From Acidimicrobiia bacterium (GTDB lineage: Bacteria > Actinomycetota > Acidimicrobiia > Spongiisociales > ZC4RG35), in the NCBI GenBank assembly GCA_028285585.1, contig JANQOU010000006.1:529881-593880 (forward strand): a stretch of DNA of 64,000 bases. The letters are read 5' to 3'. Below, piece after piece: positions 36,549-45,597 of the stretch. The notes below the pieces were generated by a model, which saw nothing but the letters and a program-made list of their open reading frames with translations, was not told the origin of the DNA and ran no database searches. Every line of letters starts with the position of its first letter. Position 1 is the stretch's first letter. The translations under genes were made by a program, and so were the position numbers.

Positions 36549-37834
36549 GGGAGAAAGCGTACTTCTGAGATGGAAGACCGATAGGTGCCGTCGCCGCCCT
36601 CGGGCAGATCCGTCATCCAGAGCAGCCAGAAGCCGTTCTCTCGAGGCGGGAGGTCGATCAGCGTGGAAGCCGGTGAGGCGACTCCGCCCGTGACTCGGGC
36701 CCACTCGCCGAGCTGGGCGAAGAAGGTGTCCGACCAGTAGAGGTCGAAGCGGGTGCCGGCGGTGAAGCCGACGGCTTCCATCCGGGTCGGGCTCCCGGTC
36801 ATGGTGAATGCCACTCCCACCCCCGGTTTCGACTCCGAGATGGGCTGGGAGTAGCCCTCGGTGCTCCACGCCGTGGCTGAGTCGCCGTCGACGAGGTTGG
36901 GCAGGGCTTCATCGTTCTCGCCACCCTCCCCGAATGGGTCGAACGAAGTCGTGTTCTCGATCCTGATGGATCCAGGTGGCACAGCTGAGGTGACGACCGC
37001 CGTTGTGACCGGGACGGGTTGCTCGCTCACTGTCGGTGCCGGGGGGATGATCGGCTCGGTCCCTCCCGAGAACACCCTTCCGACCGCGACCAACCCGACA
37101 GCCAGTGCGACCAACACCCCGGCGACAATGAGCAGCCTTCGTGAAGCGGCGCGGGGCTCAGGCCGGGGAACTCGCGGTGTTGGTGCCGCCTGGAGGGCCT
37201 TCTCGAGGTCCCGTGCGCTCAGCTGCCCGTCCTGGGCCTCTCGGAGGATCCGGTCTATCGAGCGGGGAAGGCCGTCTATCGACTCCGATGGGGGAGGGCC
37301 TCCGGGTGTCTGCCCGGTGAGGGCGCTTTCGAGGGTCGAGGCCAGCGCCATGACGTCGCCACGGGCGTTGCTGTGGGCCTCTCTGCCGAAGGCTCCGAGC
37401 TTGGCCGGATGCGAGACGGAATAGGAGATGGCCGAGAGGTCGATGTCTCCGTGGGTGACCACCCGGTCGTGAAGCTGTGCCAGTGCTGCCGCCAGTCCGG
37501 AGGCGTTTGGGAGAAAGTCCTGCAACTCGATTGGCTCGCCGGCTTCGACTCGATCACCGACAGTGGACCCACCTGTCCACTCAGACACCGAATAGGCACC
37601 TCCGTCGACTTCGGCCACGGCGAACACGCGCGCCAAGTGCGGGTGAGACGCCTTGGCGGCCGAGCTGACCCGCTCCACGAAGGCGGCCCGCCGCTCCTGG
37701 CTCGACTCTGGGCCGATGGTTCGGATCAGCACTGGCCTGTCGAGGGAGGTGTCCGTGGCGAGCCACTCTTCGATGTCGCCGTCGCGGCCGAGGCGCATCT
37801 CGAGGTTGTAGCGATCAGGGATGGCGGCCGGCAT
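36545..37834 (-). CDS. Membrane pseudokinase with outer discoidin-like domain (MviN C-terminal type, without MurJ)
   Basis: 429 aa. Residues 8-230 have a protein-kinase fold with missing catalytic residues: the VAIK Lys is replaced ('PVLIRTIG'), HRD becomes 'VVTHGDIDLSAI', and DFG becomes 'LGAFGRE'. One membrane segment ('LLIVAGVLVALAVGLVAVGR') and an outer beta-sandwich ('LVDGDSATAWSTEGY', 'VGVAFTMTGS', 'ISEVRFL') follow, with discoidin-like features. In mycobacteria this pseudokinase/outer domain is fused behind the MurJ-like flippase MviN at the same locus; here it stands alone. A scaffold for cell-wall proteins is inferred. Confidence 0.82.
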   Translation of the reverse strand: MPAAIPDRYNLEMRLGRDGDIEEWLATDTSLDRPVLIRTIGPESSQERRAAFVERVSSAAKASHPHLARVFAVAEVDGGAYSVSEWTGGSTVGDRVEAGEPIELQDFLPNASGLAAALAQLHDRVVTHGDIDLSAISYSVSHPAKLGAFGREAHSNARGDVMALASTLESALTGQTPGGPPPSESIDGLPRSIDRILREAQDGQLSARDLEKALQAAPTPRVPRPEPRAASRRLLIVAGVLVALAVGLVAVGRVFSGGTEPIIPPAPTVSEQPVPVTTAVVTSAVPPGSIRIENTTSFDPFGEGGENDEALPNLVDGDSATAWSTEGYSQPISESKPGVGVAFTMTGSPTRMEAVGFTAGTRFDLYWSDTFFAQLGEWARVTGGVASPASTLIDLPPRENGFWLLWMTDLPEGGDGTYRSSISEVRFLP

Positions 37835-37860
37835 GGGTGTAGTTCAGCAGTCTCGTTCGC

Positions 37861-38577
37861 TCAGACCGGGCGTCGCAGCATTCTCAGATGGGTCCCGGTG
37901 GCAGTGAACCCTTCTCGGGTGTAGAGGCTTCTGGCGGGTGTGTTCTCGTCCCTGACGTTGAGGACCATCACGGTTGAAGGGGTGCTCCTGGCCCAGGAGA
38001 TGGCAGCTCGCACCAGCTGACGCCCGAATCCGTTGCCCCGGTAGTCGGGGTGAACTCCGATTCGCTGGAGGTAGGAAACACCGGTCTGGGTGCCCACGAT
38101 CGCATATCCGGCGAGCCGACCGGATTCTCGTCTGGCCAAGACTGCCGACTTTGACGTGGCTTCGACTGCCTCAACGAGACCTTCGACGCTCATCCGCCAG
38201 AAGCCCTCGAAAGCCTGCTTGTCGACCGACTCGAGCGCCGGCCAATCGACGTCGGCTTCTTCGAAGACCCCGACAGCCGGTTCGGTGGGCCGGGCAAGCG
38301 ACCGCTCCATGATGCCGAGCCGGTTGACCTCCTCGAATCCGGCGCGAAGCCAGACACGGGTTGACCCCGGGTAAAGGGCGGGGGAGAAGGCGTCGCTGAC
38401 TCCGTATGTGGCGAGCATCGCAGTCGCCTCGGCCAGAAAGTCGTGGCCGCCCCTGTCGAGCCGGATGAAGCCATGCCGATGCTCGTGATTCCACGGCCGG
38501 GCGTAAGCGCGTGCCCAGCCACGGCGGATCGTGATCCGGGAGGGCCATGAGCCCTCCGTTCGTATCCCGCTTGTCAC
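37861..38577 (-). CDS. GNAT-family N-acetyltransferase
   Basis: 238 aa from GTG 38577, only 18 bp from the divergent deacetylase start; earlier starts would run into that gene. 'YLQRIGVHPDYRGNGFGRQL' is GNAT motif A with Q/R-x-x-G-x-G/A, and 'VMVLNVRDENTPARSLYTRE' / 'GFTATGTHLRML' is motif B. The N-terminal half is a degenerate second GNAT-like domain. Acetyl-acceptor unknown. Pairing with a deacetylase-type enzyme on the other strand could be functional or chance. Confidence 0.8.
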   Translation of the reverse strand: MTSGIRTEGSWPSRITIRRGWARAYARPWNHEHRHGFIRLDRGGHDFLAEATAMLATYGVSDAFSPALYPGSTRVWLRAGFEEVNRLGIMERSLARPTEPAVGVFEEADVDWPALESVDKQAFEGFWRMSVEGLVEAVEATSKSAVLARRESGRLAGYAIVGTQTGVSYLQRIGVHPDYRGNGFGRQLVRAAISWARSTPSTVMVLNVRDENTPARSLYTREGFTATGTHLRMLRRPV

Positions 38578-38595
38578 TTGTGAGAGAGTACGGCG

Positions 38596-39606
38596 ATGGC
38601 TGTTCTCGTCGCGAAACACCCCGCCTCGCTCGCGCACGACACCGGCCCGATGCACCCCGAAAGACCTGAGCGTGTGCTCGCCGTCGAGGAAGGCATCGCC
38701 ACCTCCGGCTTGGAGGTTGTCGAGCTGGAGGCCTCCAAGATCGAGCGCACCGAGCTGGCCGTGGTGCACGACGCCGACTACATCGAGATGATCGAGTCAT
38801 ACAGTTCCATGGGCGGTGGGGCATTCGACTCGGACACGGTGACTTCTTCGATGAGTTGGGAGGCGGCGCTGAGGTCTGCTGGGGCAGTGAGGCTTCTCAC
38901 CGAGCAATTGTCGGCAAGGGACGATGCGTTCGGTTTTGCGCTGTGCCGCCCGCCCGGCCACCACGCTCTAGCGGCGCGAGCCATGGGTTTCTGCCTGTTC
39001 AACAACATCGCGGTCACCGCTGCCCTGCTTCGGTCGCAAGGTGAGAGAGTGGCGATCTTGGATTGGGACGTTCATCACGGCAACGGCACGCAGGCTCTGC
39101 TGCACGATGACCCCGGAGTTCTCTATGTGTCCTTGCATCAGAGCGCCTTCTATCCGTTCGAAGGGTTCGTTGGTGACATCGACGACGGATCTGCAAAAGG
39201 CACCACCGTCAACGTCCCCCTCCCGGCAGGCACCGGCGGCGATGTCTACCGGGAAGCCTGGACCGATCTCGTCCTCCCGGTGCTCGACCAGTTTGGAGCC
39301 GATTGGGTGTTGATCAGCGCCGGCTACGACGCGCACCGGGACGATCCGCTTGCCGACATGTCTCTCACAGCTGCCGACTACGGGTTCATGGCCCACCGGT
39401 TGAGTCAAGCCCATCCGATGCAACGCACCGTTGTCGTCCTCGAGGGCGGCTACGACCTCGATGCGCTGCGCGACTCCGCCCAGGCCACCGTTGTTGGCCT
39501 CTCCGGCTCCTACGAAGGCGGTGACGCCGAGGCGGTGTCACCGCATGGGGCACGAGCTGCCTTGGAACGCTCCAAGGAGGTCGTGTCTCGCCACTGGTCG
39601 CTCTGA
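38596..39606 (+). CDS. Histone deacetylase / acetoin utilization (AcuC)-family deacetylase
   Basis: 336 aa. 'LCRPPGHHALAARAMGFCLF' supplies the paired His, 'AILDWDVHHGNGTQALLHDD' the zinc Asp/His, and 'WVLISAGYDAHRDDPLADMS' the second zinc Asp; C-terminal 'VVVLEGGYDLDAL' is typical. Zinc-dependent removal of acetyl groups from proteins or polyamines in the cytoplasm. Closest to class II HDAC-like bacterial enzymes. Confidence 0.9.
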   Translation: MAVLVAKHPASLAHDTGPMHPERPERVLAVEEGIATSGLEVVELEASKIERTELAVVHDADYIEMIESYSSMGGGAFDSDTVTSSMSWEAALRSAGAVRLLTEQLSARDDAFGFALCRPPGHHALAARAMGFCLFNNIAVTAALLRSQGERVAILDWDVHHGNGTQALLHDDPGVLYVSLHQSAFYPFEGFVGDIDDGSAKGTTVNVPLPAGTGGDVYREAWTDLVLPVLDQFGADWVLISAGYDAHRDDPLADMSLTAADYGFMAHRLSQAHPMQRTVVVLEGGYDLDALRDSAQATVVGLSGSYEGGDAEAVSPHGARAALERSKEVVSRHWSL

Positions 39607-39676
39607 TCTAGGCGCTAAACCACAACGGCACATCTGCCGATATGACCATCCAACCACACTCTCTTGGGGGATTGCT

Positions 39677-40759
39677 TTGGAAGTCAAGATCGATGAGGTT
39701 CTGGAACGAGCGGTGACCGTCGGCGCATCCGATGTGCACCTGAAGGTTGGGTCGCCACCCATTGTCCGGATCGAGCGCGAGCTGCGACGTCTGGAAGGGT
39801 TCGAGAAGCTGCGGCCCGACGACACCCAAGCTTGTGCCGAGAGCATTTTCACCTCAAAGGCGGCCACGGAGTTCAAGGATCGGGGCACGTCCGACTTCGC
39901 ATACGGGAAGCCAGAGCTTGGCCGTTTTCGGGTGACTGCTTTCCGCCAGCGTGGGTCGGTCTCGATGGTGCTGCGCAGGGTCACCGCCGGCTCGAAGACC
40001 TTTGCGGAGCTCGGTCTTCCGAGAATCGTCGAGAAGATGGCCGGCACCAAGTCCGGCCTCGTGCTGATCACCGGGCCCTCTGGGTCGGGTAAGACCACCA
40101 CGATGTCGGCGATGATCGACTGGATCAACTCCAATCGGGGTGCGGCGATATTGACTGTGGAGGATCCGATCGAGGTGCTGCATCCCGACAAGCGCTCGGT
40201 GATCGCGCAGCGTGAAGTCGGTGTCGACACGGCAGACATGGCCAGCGCCATCCGTGAGGCGATGCGTCACGACACCGACGTGATATTTGTGTCCGAGATC
40301 GTCGACCGCGAGACGGCCAAGGCCGCCATAGACGCGGCCGAGACCGGGCACCTCGTCATCTCGTCAATGCGGACCACCGATCCAGCGGAGACCGTGACCA
40401 GGCTGGTCTCGATGTTCGCGGAATCGGAGCAACCGGTTGTCAGAAGCCAGCTCGCCGCTCAGATCCAAGCGATTGTCAGCCAGCGTCTCATCGAGACGCC
40501 GGAAGGCAGTCAGGTGATGGCGACGGAGGTGATGACCAACAACGAGCGCGCCCAGGAGTGGATCATGGGCGGCGGCGAAGGCTCCTTCCTGGTCGACATC
40601 ATCAAGGAAAGCGGGTTCCACGGGATGCAGACCTTCGATCAGGCCCTTCTCCAGCACGTCATGGATCATCGGGTGGCCATCGACTCTGTGTTGCCTCATG
40701 CCCGCAATGCTCACGAGATGAGAGCCAAGGCGATCTCGGCGGGAGTGGCCGTCGCCTAG
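39677..40759 (+). CDS. PilT-like type IV pilus retraction ATPase
   Basis: 360 aa from TTG 39677, chosen because GGGGGA lies just upstream and the conserved 'VLERAVTVGASDVHLKVGSP' starts there. Walker A 'LITGPSGSGKTTTMSAMIDW', Asp box 'GAAILTVEDPIEVLH', Walker B area 'DVIFVSEIVDRETAKAAIDA', His box 'TGHLVISSMRT'. The usual T-G-H-L-V-x-x-T-L-H-T is altered (SSMRT). Retraction motif A-I-R-N-L-I-R is not evident. No other pilus genes in the window. Confidence 0.82.
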   Translation: MEVKIDEVLERAVTVGASDVHLKVGSPPIVRIERELRRLEGFEKLRPDDTQACAESIFTSKAATEFKDRGTSDFAYGKPELGRFRVTAFRQRGSVSMVLRRVTAGSKTFAELGLPRIVEKMAGTKSGLVLITGPSGSGKTTTMSAMIDWINSNRGAAILTVEDPIEVLHPDKRSVIAQREVGVDTADMASAIREAMRHDTDVIFVSEIVDRETAKAAIDAAETGHLVISSMRTTDPAETVTRLVSMFAESEQPVVRSQLAAQIQAIVSQRLIETPEGSQVMATEVMTNNERAQEWIMGGGEGSFLVDIIKESGFHGMQTFDQALLQHVMDHRVAIDSVLPHARNAHEMRAKAISAGVAVA

Positions 40760-40835
40760 TTGGCCCGATCCCGCCACAAGCGGCCGGCCTGAATTCATCG
40801 GATGATGTTGGAGCCGATCTCCTTAATCTGACCTG

Positions 40836-42251
40836 GTGATCCCAACGCGTCTCGAGTTCCTCACGTCTGCGGAGCTTCCGCCCAAACAGCTTTCGGCCAT
40901 CTTCACCGGGGCCGGACAGCAGCTGTATCTGGTGGGCGGCTCGGTTCGCGACGCCTTCCTCGATCGCCCAGTGGAGGACTTCGACTTCGCCACGAGTGCG
41001 CGCCCGGAGCAAGCAGCGGAGTTGCTGAAGCCTTGGGCAGACGTCGTCTACGAAGTGGGTGCCGCCTATGGGACCGTCGCCGCGCAGAAGGATGGCCACA
41101 CGGTGGAGGTCACGACGTTCAGGAAGGACGTGTACCGCGAGGACTCGCGCAAGCCGACCGTCACCTACTCCAACGACATAGAGACCGATCTGAGTCGGCG
41201 GGACTTCACAGTCAATGCGATTGCCTTCTCGCTAGAGGAGATGACACCAGTAGACCCTTATGGCGGTCTCGCCGACCTTGCGTCCAAGAAGCTCCGGACA
41301 CCGCTCGACCCGGAGATCTCGTTCGCTGACGATCCGTTGCGGATGCTCCGGTTGTTCCGGTTCCAGGCGATGCTCGGCTTCACCCCCGACGACGATGCCG
41401 TCGCCGCTGTTCGGCACATGGCATCGCGGCTTGAGATCATCTCCGCAGAGCGGATCCGGGACGAGTTGTCGAAGCTGCTGGTCGCGGAGACCCCGGGTGA
41501 GGCGCTCCACAAGATCGTGGAGACGGGCCTGGCCAATCATTTCATGCCGGAGTTGCCCTTGCTCGCAATGGAGCAAGACCCCCTCCACCGGCACAAAGAC
41601 GTCTTGGCACACACGTTCGCCGTCGTAGACAAGACGTCCCCAGATCTCGTTCTGAGGCTCGCCGCCCTGCTCCACGACATCGGAAAGCCGGACACGAGGG
41701 ATTTCGGCCCACGCGGAGTCACCTTCCACCACCACGAGGTGGTGGGTGCGCGGATCGCGCGAAAGCGGATGCGTGCCCTTCGCTACCCGAAGGAGATCGT
41801 CGAAGACGTCGGCCAGCTGGTCTTCCTCCATCTTCGACCCCACACGTTGAAGCTGGGCTGGACCGACTCGGCGGTGCGCCGGTACGTCCGAGACGCCGGG
41901 CCGCTGCTCGAGCGCCTCAACGAGTTGGTTCGCTGCGACGTCACCACTGCCAACAAACGTCGTGAGAGAACGATCCAGAACCGGATCGACGAGCTCGAGA
42001 GGCGGATCGAGATCCTGTCGGAACAGGAAGAGCTGGCCAAGTTGAGAGCCCCGATCGACGGCAACGAGGTGATGTCGTATCTGCGGCTCGACCCCGGGCC
42101 GAGGGTCGGCGAGATCATGGGGATCTTGCTGGAGAAGCGCATCGATGAAGGCCCCTACTCGAAGGCGGATGCATACCAAGTCGCTCGAGAGTGGGGCCTT
42201 GCCGCCGGGCTGCCCGACCCCGGAGAGCCTCCGTCGGTGGAAGAGGAGTGA
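40836..42251 (+). CDS. pcnA: CCA-adding enzyme / tRNA nucleotidyltransferase (PcnA-like)
   Basis: 471 aa. Class II nucleotidyltransferase: 'LYLVGGSVRDAFLDRPVEDF' then 'DFATSARPEQ' (DxD), 'SRRDFTVNAIAF' and 'DPLRMLRLFRF'. A C-terminal HD domain 'LAALLHDIGKPDTRDFGPRG' with 'HHHEVVG' is present. Adds or repairs CCA on tRNA 3' ends; actinobacterial homologue Rv3907c lies at the same end of the sigM-parB cluster. In this window the tRNA-Gly already encodes its CCA. Confidence 0.93.
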   Translation: MIPTRLEFLTSAELPPKQLSAIFTGAGQQLYLVGGSVRDAFLDRPVEDFDFATSARPEQAAELLKPWADVVYEVGAAYGTVAAQKDGHTVEVTTFRKDVYREDSRKPTVTYSNDIETDLSRRDFTVNAIAFSLEEMTPVDPYGGLADLASKKLRTPLDPEISFADDPLRMLRLFRFQAMLGFTPDDDAVAAVRHMASRLEIISAERIRDELSKLLVAETPGEALHKIVETGLANHFMPELPLLAMEQDPLHRHKDVLAHTFAVVDKTSPDLVLRLAALLHDIGKPDTRDFGPRGVTFHHHEVVGARIARKRMRALRYPKEIVEDVGQLVFLHLRPHTLKLGWTDSAVRRYVRDAGPLLERLNELVRCDVTTANKRRERTIQNRIDELERRIEILSEQEELAKLRAPIDGNEVMSYLRLDPGPRVGEIMGILLEKRIDEGPYSKADAYQVAREWGLAAGLPDPGEPPSVEEE

Positions 42252-42281
42252 CTGCGGGCGACCGGTCGTAAGCTCTTGCAG

Positions 42282-43148
42282 ATGTTTGGTCGCTTCGACC
42301 CGACCGCAAAGAAGACGACGCAGGTGCTCGGTGCCCGGATGTCATACGTCGAGCACGGGAAAGGCCGCCCGATCGTCCTGCTCCATGGCAACCCCACGTC
42401 GTCCTATCTGTGGCGGAAGGTCATCCCCGAGCTGGGTGACAGCGGCCACTGCATAGCCCCGGATCTCATCGGCATGGGTGACTCGGAGAAGGTCGGTGGC
42501 CTCTACCGCTTCAAAGACCACGCCGAGTACCTGGAGGCTTTTCTCGGTGTCGTGGGTGCCACCGAAGATGTCGTGCTGGTCTTGCACGACTGGGGTGGCC
42601 CGCTCGGGTTCGACTGGGCGCGGCGCAATCCGTCAGCTGTCGCTGGTGTCGTCTACATGGAGACCATCGTCACACCGATGACTTGGGAGGACTGGCCGGA
42701 GGCGGCGGCAGGGATCTTCCGTGGGATGAGGAGCGAAGCCGGTGAAGACATCGTTCTCGGCAAGAACGTCTTCGTGGAGCGAATCCTCCCCGCTTCGGTG
42801 TTGAGCCCGCTCTCCGACAAGGACATGGACGTCTATCGGAAGCCGTACCTGACCCCTGGCGAGTCACGCCGGCCGACCTTGACCTGGCCCCGCGAGCTGC
42901 CCATCGGCGGCCAGCCGGAAGACGTGCTGGCAGCGGTGGAGGCCAACCAGGAGTTCATGTCGGGTGCGGAAGTGCCCAAGCTGTTCATCAACGCAGATCC
43001 CGGCTCCATACTCATCGGGCGTCAGCGTGAGGTCTGCCGTGCGTGGGAGAATCAGGTCGAGGTGACGGTCGATGGGATCCATTTCATCCAAGAAGACTCT
43101 GGCCGCGAGATCGGGCAGGCAATAGCCACCTGGCTCAACGAGCTCTGA
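42282..43148 (+). CDS. dhaA: Haloalkane dehalogenase (LinB-like subfamily)
   Basis: 288 aa from ATG 42282 (TTG 42276 also possible). Alpha/beta hydrolase with halide-stabilising Asn in 'VLLHGNPTSSYLWRKVIPEL', nucleophile Asp and halide Trp in 'LVLHDWGGPLGFDWARRN', acidic residue in 'VVYMETIVTPMTWEDWP' and catalytic His in 'DGIHFIQEDSGREIG'. The 'RRPTLTWPRELPIGG' segment also follows LinB closely. Would hydrolyse carbon-halogen bonds to alcohol plus halide. No known halocompound pathway neighbours; substrate unknown. Confidence 0.9.
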   Translation: MFGRFDPTAKKTTQVLGARMSYVEHGKGRPIVLLHGNPTSSYLWRKVIPELGDSGHCIAPDLIGMGDSEKVGGLYRFKDHAEYLEAFLGVVGATEDVVLVLHDWGGPLGFDWARRNPSAVAGVVYMETIVTPMTWEDWPEAAAGIFRGMRSEAGEDIVLGKNVFVERILPASVLSPLSDKDMDVYRKPYLTPGESRRPTLTWPRELPIGGQPEDVLAAVEANQEFMSGAEVPKLFINADPGSILIGRQREVCRAWENQVEVTVDGIHFIQEDSGREIGQAIATWLNEL

Positions 43149-43166
43149 CCTTCCTACTCTGAACTG

Positions 43167-44099
43167 GTGATCATCGTCCTGATTCCGGCTGCCGTCGTGG
43201 CGCTCGTCTCGATCGCGGCGTTCTTCGGCGAGTGGGTCTGGTGGCTCGATGTCCTGGCGAATTTCAGAGCTCAATATGCCGTAGGTCTCGCCGTGCTGGG
43301 GGCGATACTCGTCGTCGGCAAGTGGAGACGCGCCGGCTCGGTCATCCTGGCAGCGGCATTGGTCAACCTCATCGTGGTGCTTCCCCTGTACGTCGGTTCG
43401 TCGGGACGCGCCGAGGCCGGCGCTCCCGACATCCGTGTCATGTCTTTCAATCTCCTCTCGAACAACGACTCCTTCCCCGAGGTGATCGACTACATCCTCA
43501 CAACCGATCCCGACGTGGTCTTCCTCCACGAGGCGAGCCGGCCGTGGGAGGTGGCGATGGAGTCAGCAGGGCTCGGCTATGAGATCATCAGGGCCCGTTC
43601 CGACGATCTGATCTTCGGCACGCTGGTCATGGTCCGCGGTGAGGAGATACGAGGAATCTCCCATGGTTTTGCCACGGCCCAACCCCGGGCAGTCGAGGTC
43701 CGTTACCGCCCCACTGGTTGGCCGGAGCCGGTGGCCGTTCTCTCCACCCACCCGCTGGCACCGACAGAGAAGGACCGGGCCGGCCTCCGTGATGCTCAAT
43801 TGGACTTCGCCGGCCGCTGGGCGGCCGATCAGGAAGGTGCCTTCTTTGTGGTGGGGGACTTCAACGCCACGCCTTGGTCATCCCCGTTCCGGCGTCTCCT
43901 CGCTTCGGCCGACCTCCGGAACTCGCAAATCGGCTTTGGCCTCCAGCCATCATTCCCCACCGAGTCGATCTTCCTTCTCCGAGTCCCAATCGACCATCTG
44001 GTGCACAGCTCGGATTTGGTCGTCGTCGATCGCCAGCTGGGCCCTGCCATGGGATCGGACCATTTCCCGTTGTTGGTCGACCTCCAACTGTCGCCCTAG
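43167..44099 (+). CDS. Membrane-anchored endonuclease/exonuclease/phosphatase-family protein
   Basis: 310 aa from a GTG start. Three hydrophobic N-terminal segments ('VLIPAAVVALVSIAAFFGEW', 'YAVGLAVLGAILVV', 'VILAAALVNLIVVLPLYV') then an EEP domain: 'DIRVMSFNLLSNN', 'DPDVVFLHEASRPWEV' (metal Glu), 'FFVVGDFNATPWSSPFRRLL' and the final 'GSDHFPLLVDLQL' with the catalytic Asp-His. Probably a phosphodiesterase acting outside the membrane. Substrate unknown. Confidence 0.82.
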   Translation: MIIVLIPAAVVALVSIAAFFGEWVWWLDVLANFRAQYAVGLAVLGAILVVGKWRRAGSVILAAALVNLIVVLPLYVGSSGRAEAGAPDIRVMSFNLLSNNDSFPEVIDYILTTDPDVVFLHEASRPWEVAMESAGLGYEIIRARSDDLIFGTLVMVRGEEIRGISHGFATAQPRAVEVRYRPTGWPEPVAVLSTHPLAPTEKDRAGLRDAQLDFAGRWAADQEGAFFVVGDFNATPWSSPFRRLLASADLRNSQIGFGLQPSFPTESIFLLRVPIDHLVHSSDLVVVDRQLGPAMGSDHFPLLVDLQLSP

Positions 44100-44145
44100 C
44101 TGATCGGATGACACGTTCGACGCGTCCAGGGTTAACTTCCTGACC

Positions 44146-45597
44146 ATGTCAGACCGTTACGCCGAGCATCGCCGCCGTCTCGCCGAGGTCATCGGCCCTG
44201 ACGGCATCGCAGTGATTCCCGCCGCCAGAGAGGAAGTCCGCAACTACGACGTGATGCACCCATTCCGCCAGGAAACTGCCTTCTGGTACCTGACCGGGTT
44301 TCACGAGCCCGATGCCGTGGCGATAATCGCTCCCGGCCACGACGACGGTGACTTCACGCTGCTCGTGCGCCCCAAGGACCCCCAGATGGAGGTATGGACG
44401 GGGATACGCACCGGCCCTGAGGCGGCGAAGTCCAGCTTTGGAGCAGACGCTTCCTACGAGATAGCGGAGCTCGACTCGGTCCTGGAGCGGATGATGCACG
44501 GCCGGGAGGTGCTCTGGTACACCACCGGCAACGGCTCGTTCGACGACAAGATCACCGGCATCGTCAACTCGGCGCGCGCCCACCGTGAGCGCATGGGCGG
44601 CGTGGTGCCGTCGGCGGTCAAGGACATCTCGGTCCCACTCGGCGAGCTGATGCTGATCAAGGAAGGCGACGATGCCGAGTCGTTGCGCAAGGCATGCCTG
44701 CTGACCGCCGAAGGCCACCGCGAGGCGATGCGGTATGCCGCCCCCGGCATGCACGAGTACGAGGTGCAGACTGCGCTCGAGTACTACTGGAGGCTGCGGG
44801 GATCGCGTCGCAACGGCTACCCGTCGATCGTCGCATCTGGGGCCAACGCCTGCATCCTCCACTACGACGAGAACGACAGCCTCGTCGAGGACGGCGACCT
44901 GATCCTGATCGACGCCGCGGCGGAGGTCGACGGCTACTCATCCGACATCACTCGGACCTTCCCGGCGAACGGGACTTTCACCGGCCCGCAGCGAGCCATT
45001 TACGAGATCGTCCTTCATGCCGAGAAGACCGGTGTCGAGATGTCGGTCCCGGGCAGCTCGATGAAGGCCGTGCATGACGAGGCGACACGGATACTGACCG
45101 AGGGGATGGTGGACCTAGGACTGCTTCCCGGCCCGGTGGACGACGCTTTGGCGATGCACCACTACCAGCACTTCTTCATGCACGGCACCGGCCATTGGCT
45201 CGGTCTCGATGTGCACGACCGAGGCGCATACCGGATAGACGGCAAGCCGCGCCGCCTGGAGCCGGGGATGTCCTTCACCGTGGAGCCCGGCCTCTACGTG
45301 GCGCCGGACAAGGCCGAGATCGAGCTGACGATGCTCGCCTACGACCTCGAGGAGTGGAACGAGCGGCGTGTCAGGCTCGGGCGCGCCGAGGCCGCAGCCA
45401 AGGAGGGGGAGGAGAAAGAGGAGGCTGAGAAGGTCACCCACAAGGTGCCCGCGGAGTTCCTCGGCATCGGCGTCCGCATCGAGGACGACATCCTCACCAC
45501 CGCCGACGGCAACGAGAACATGACCGACTCGGTGCCCGTGGAGATCGAAGATGTCGAGGCGCTGTGCGCCGAGGAGTCGGCTCTGCCGAGGGCCTAA
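44146..45597 (+). CDS. Xaa-Pro aminopeptidase (M24B, aminopeptidase P)
   Basis: 483 aa. N-terminal creatinase-like domain ('FRQETAFWYLTGFHEPDAVA'), then pita-bread fold with the five metal ligands: 'LILIDAAAEVDGYSSDITRT' (two Asp), 'FMHGTGHWLGLDVHDRG' (His), 'MSFTVEPGLYVAP' (Glu) and 'GVRIEDDILTT' (Glu). A charged Lys/Glu insert (about 402-425) precedes the last ligand. Removes N-terminal residues before proline using Mn2+. Stops overlap the hemolysin III gene on the other strand. Confidence 0.92.
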   Translation: MSDRYAEHRRRLAEVIGPDGIAVIPAAREEVRNYDVMHPFRQETAFWYLTGFHEPDAVAIIAPGHDDGDFTLLVRPKDPQMEVWTGIRTGPEAAKSSFGADASYEIAELDSVLERMMHGREVLWYTTGNGSFDDKITGIVNSARAHRERMGGVVPSAVKDISVPLGELMLIKEGDDAESLRKACLLTAEGHREAMRYAAPGMHEYEVQTALEYYWRLRGSRRNGYPSIVASGANACILHYDENDSLVEDGDLILIDAAAEVDGYSSDITRTFPANGTFTGPQRAIYEIVLHAEKTGVEMSVPGSSMKAVHDEATRILTEGMVDLGLLPGPVDDALAMHHYQHFFMHGTGHWLGLDVHDRGAYRIDGKPRRLEPGMSFTVEPGLYVAPDKAEIELTMLAYDLEEWNERRVRLGRAEAAAKEGEEKEEAEKVTHKVPAEFLGIGVRIEDDILTTADGNENMTDSVPVEIEDVEALCAEESALPRA

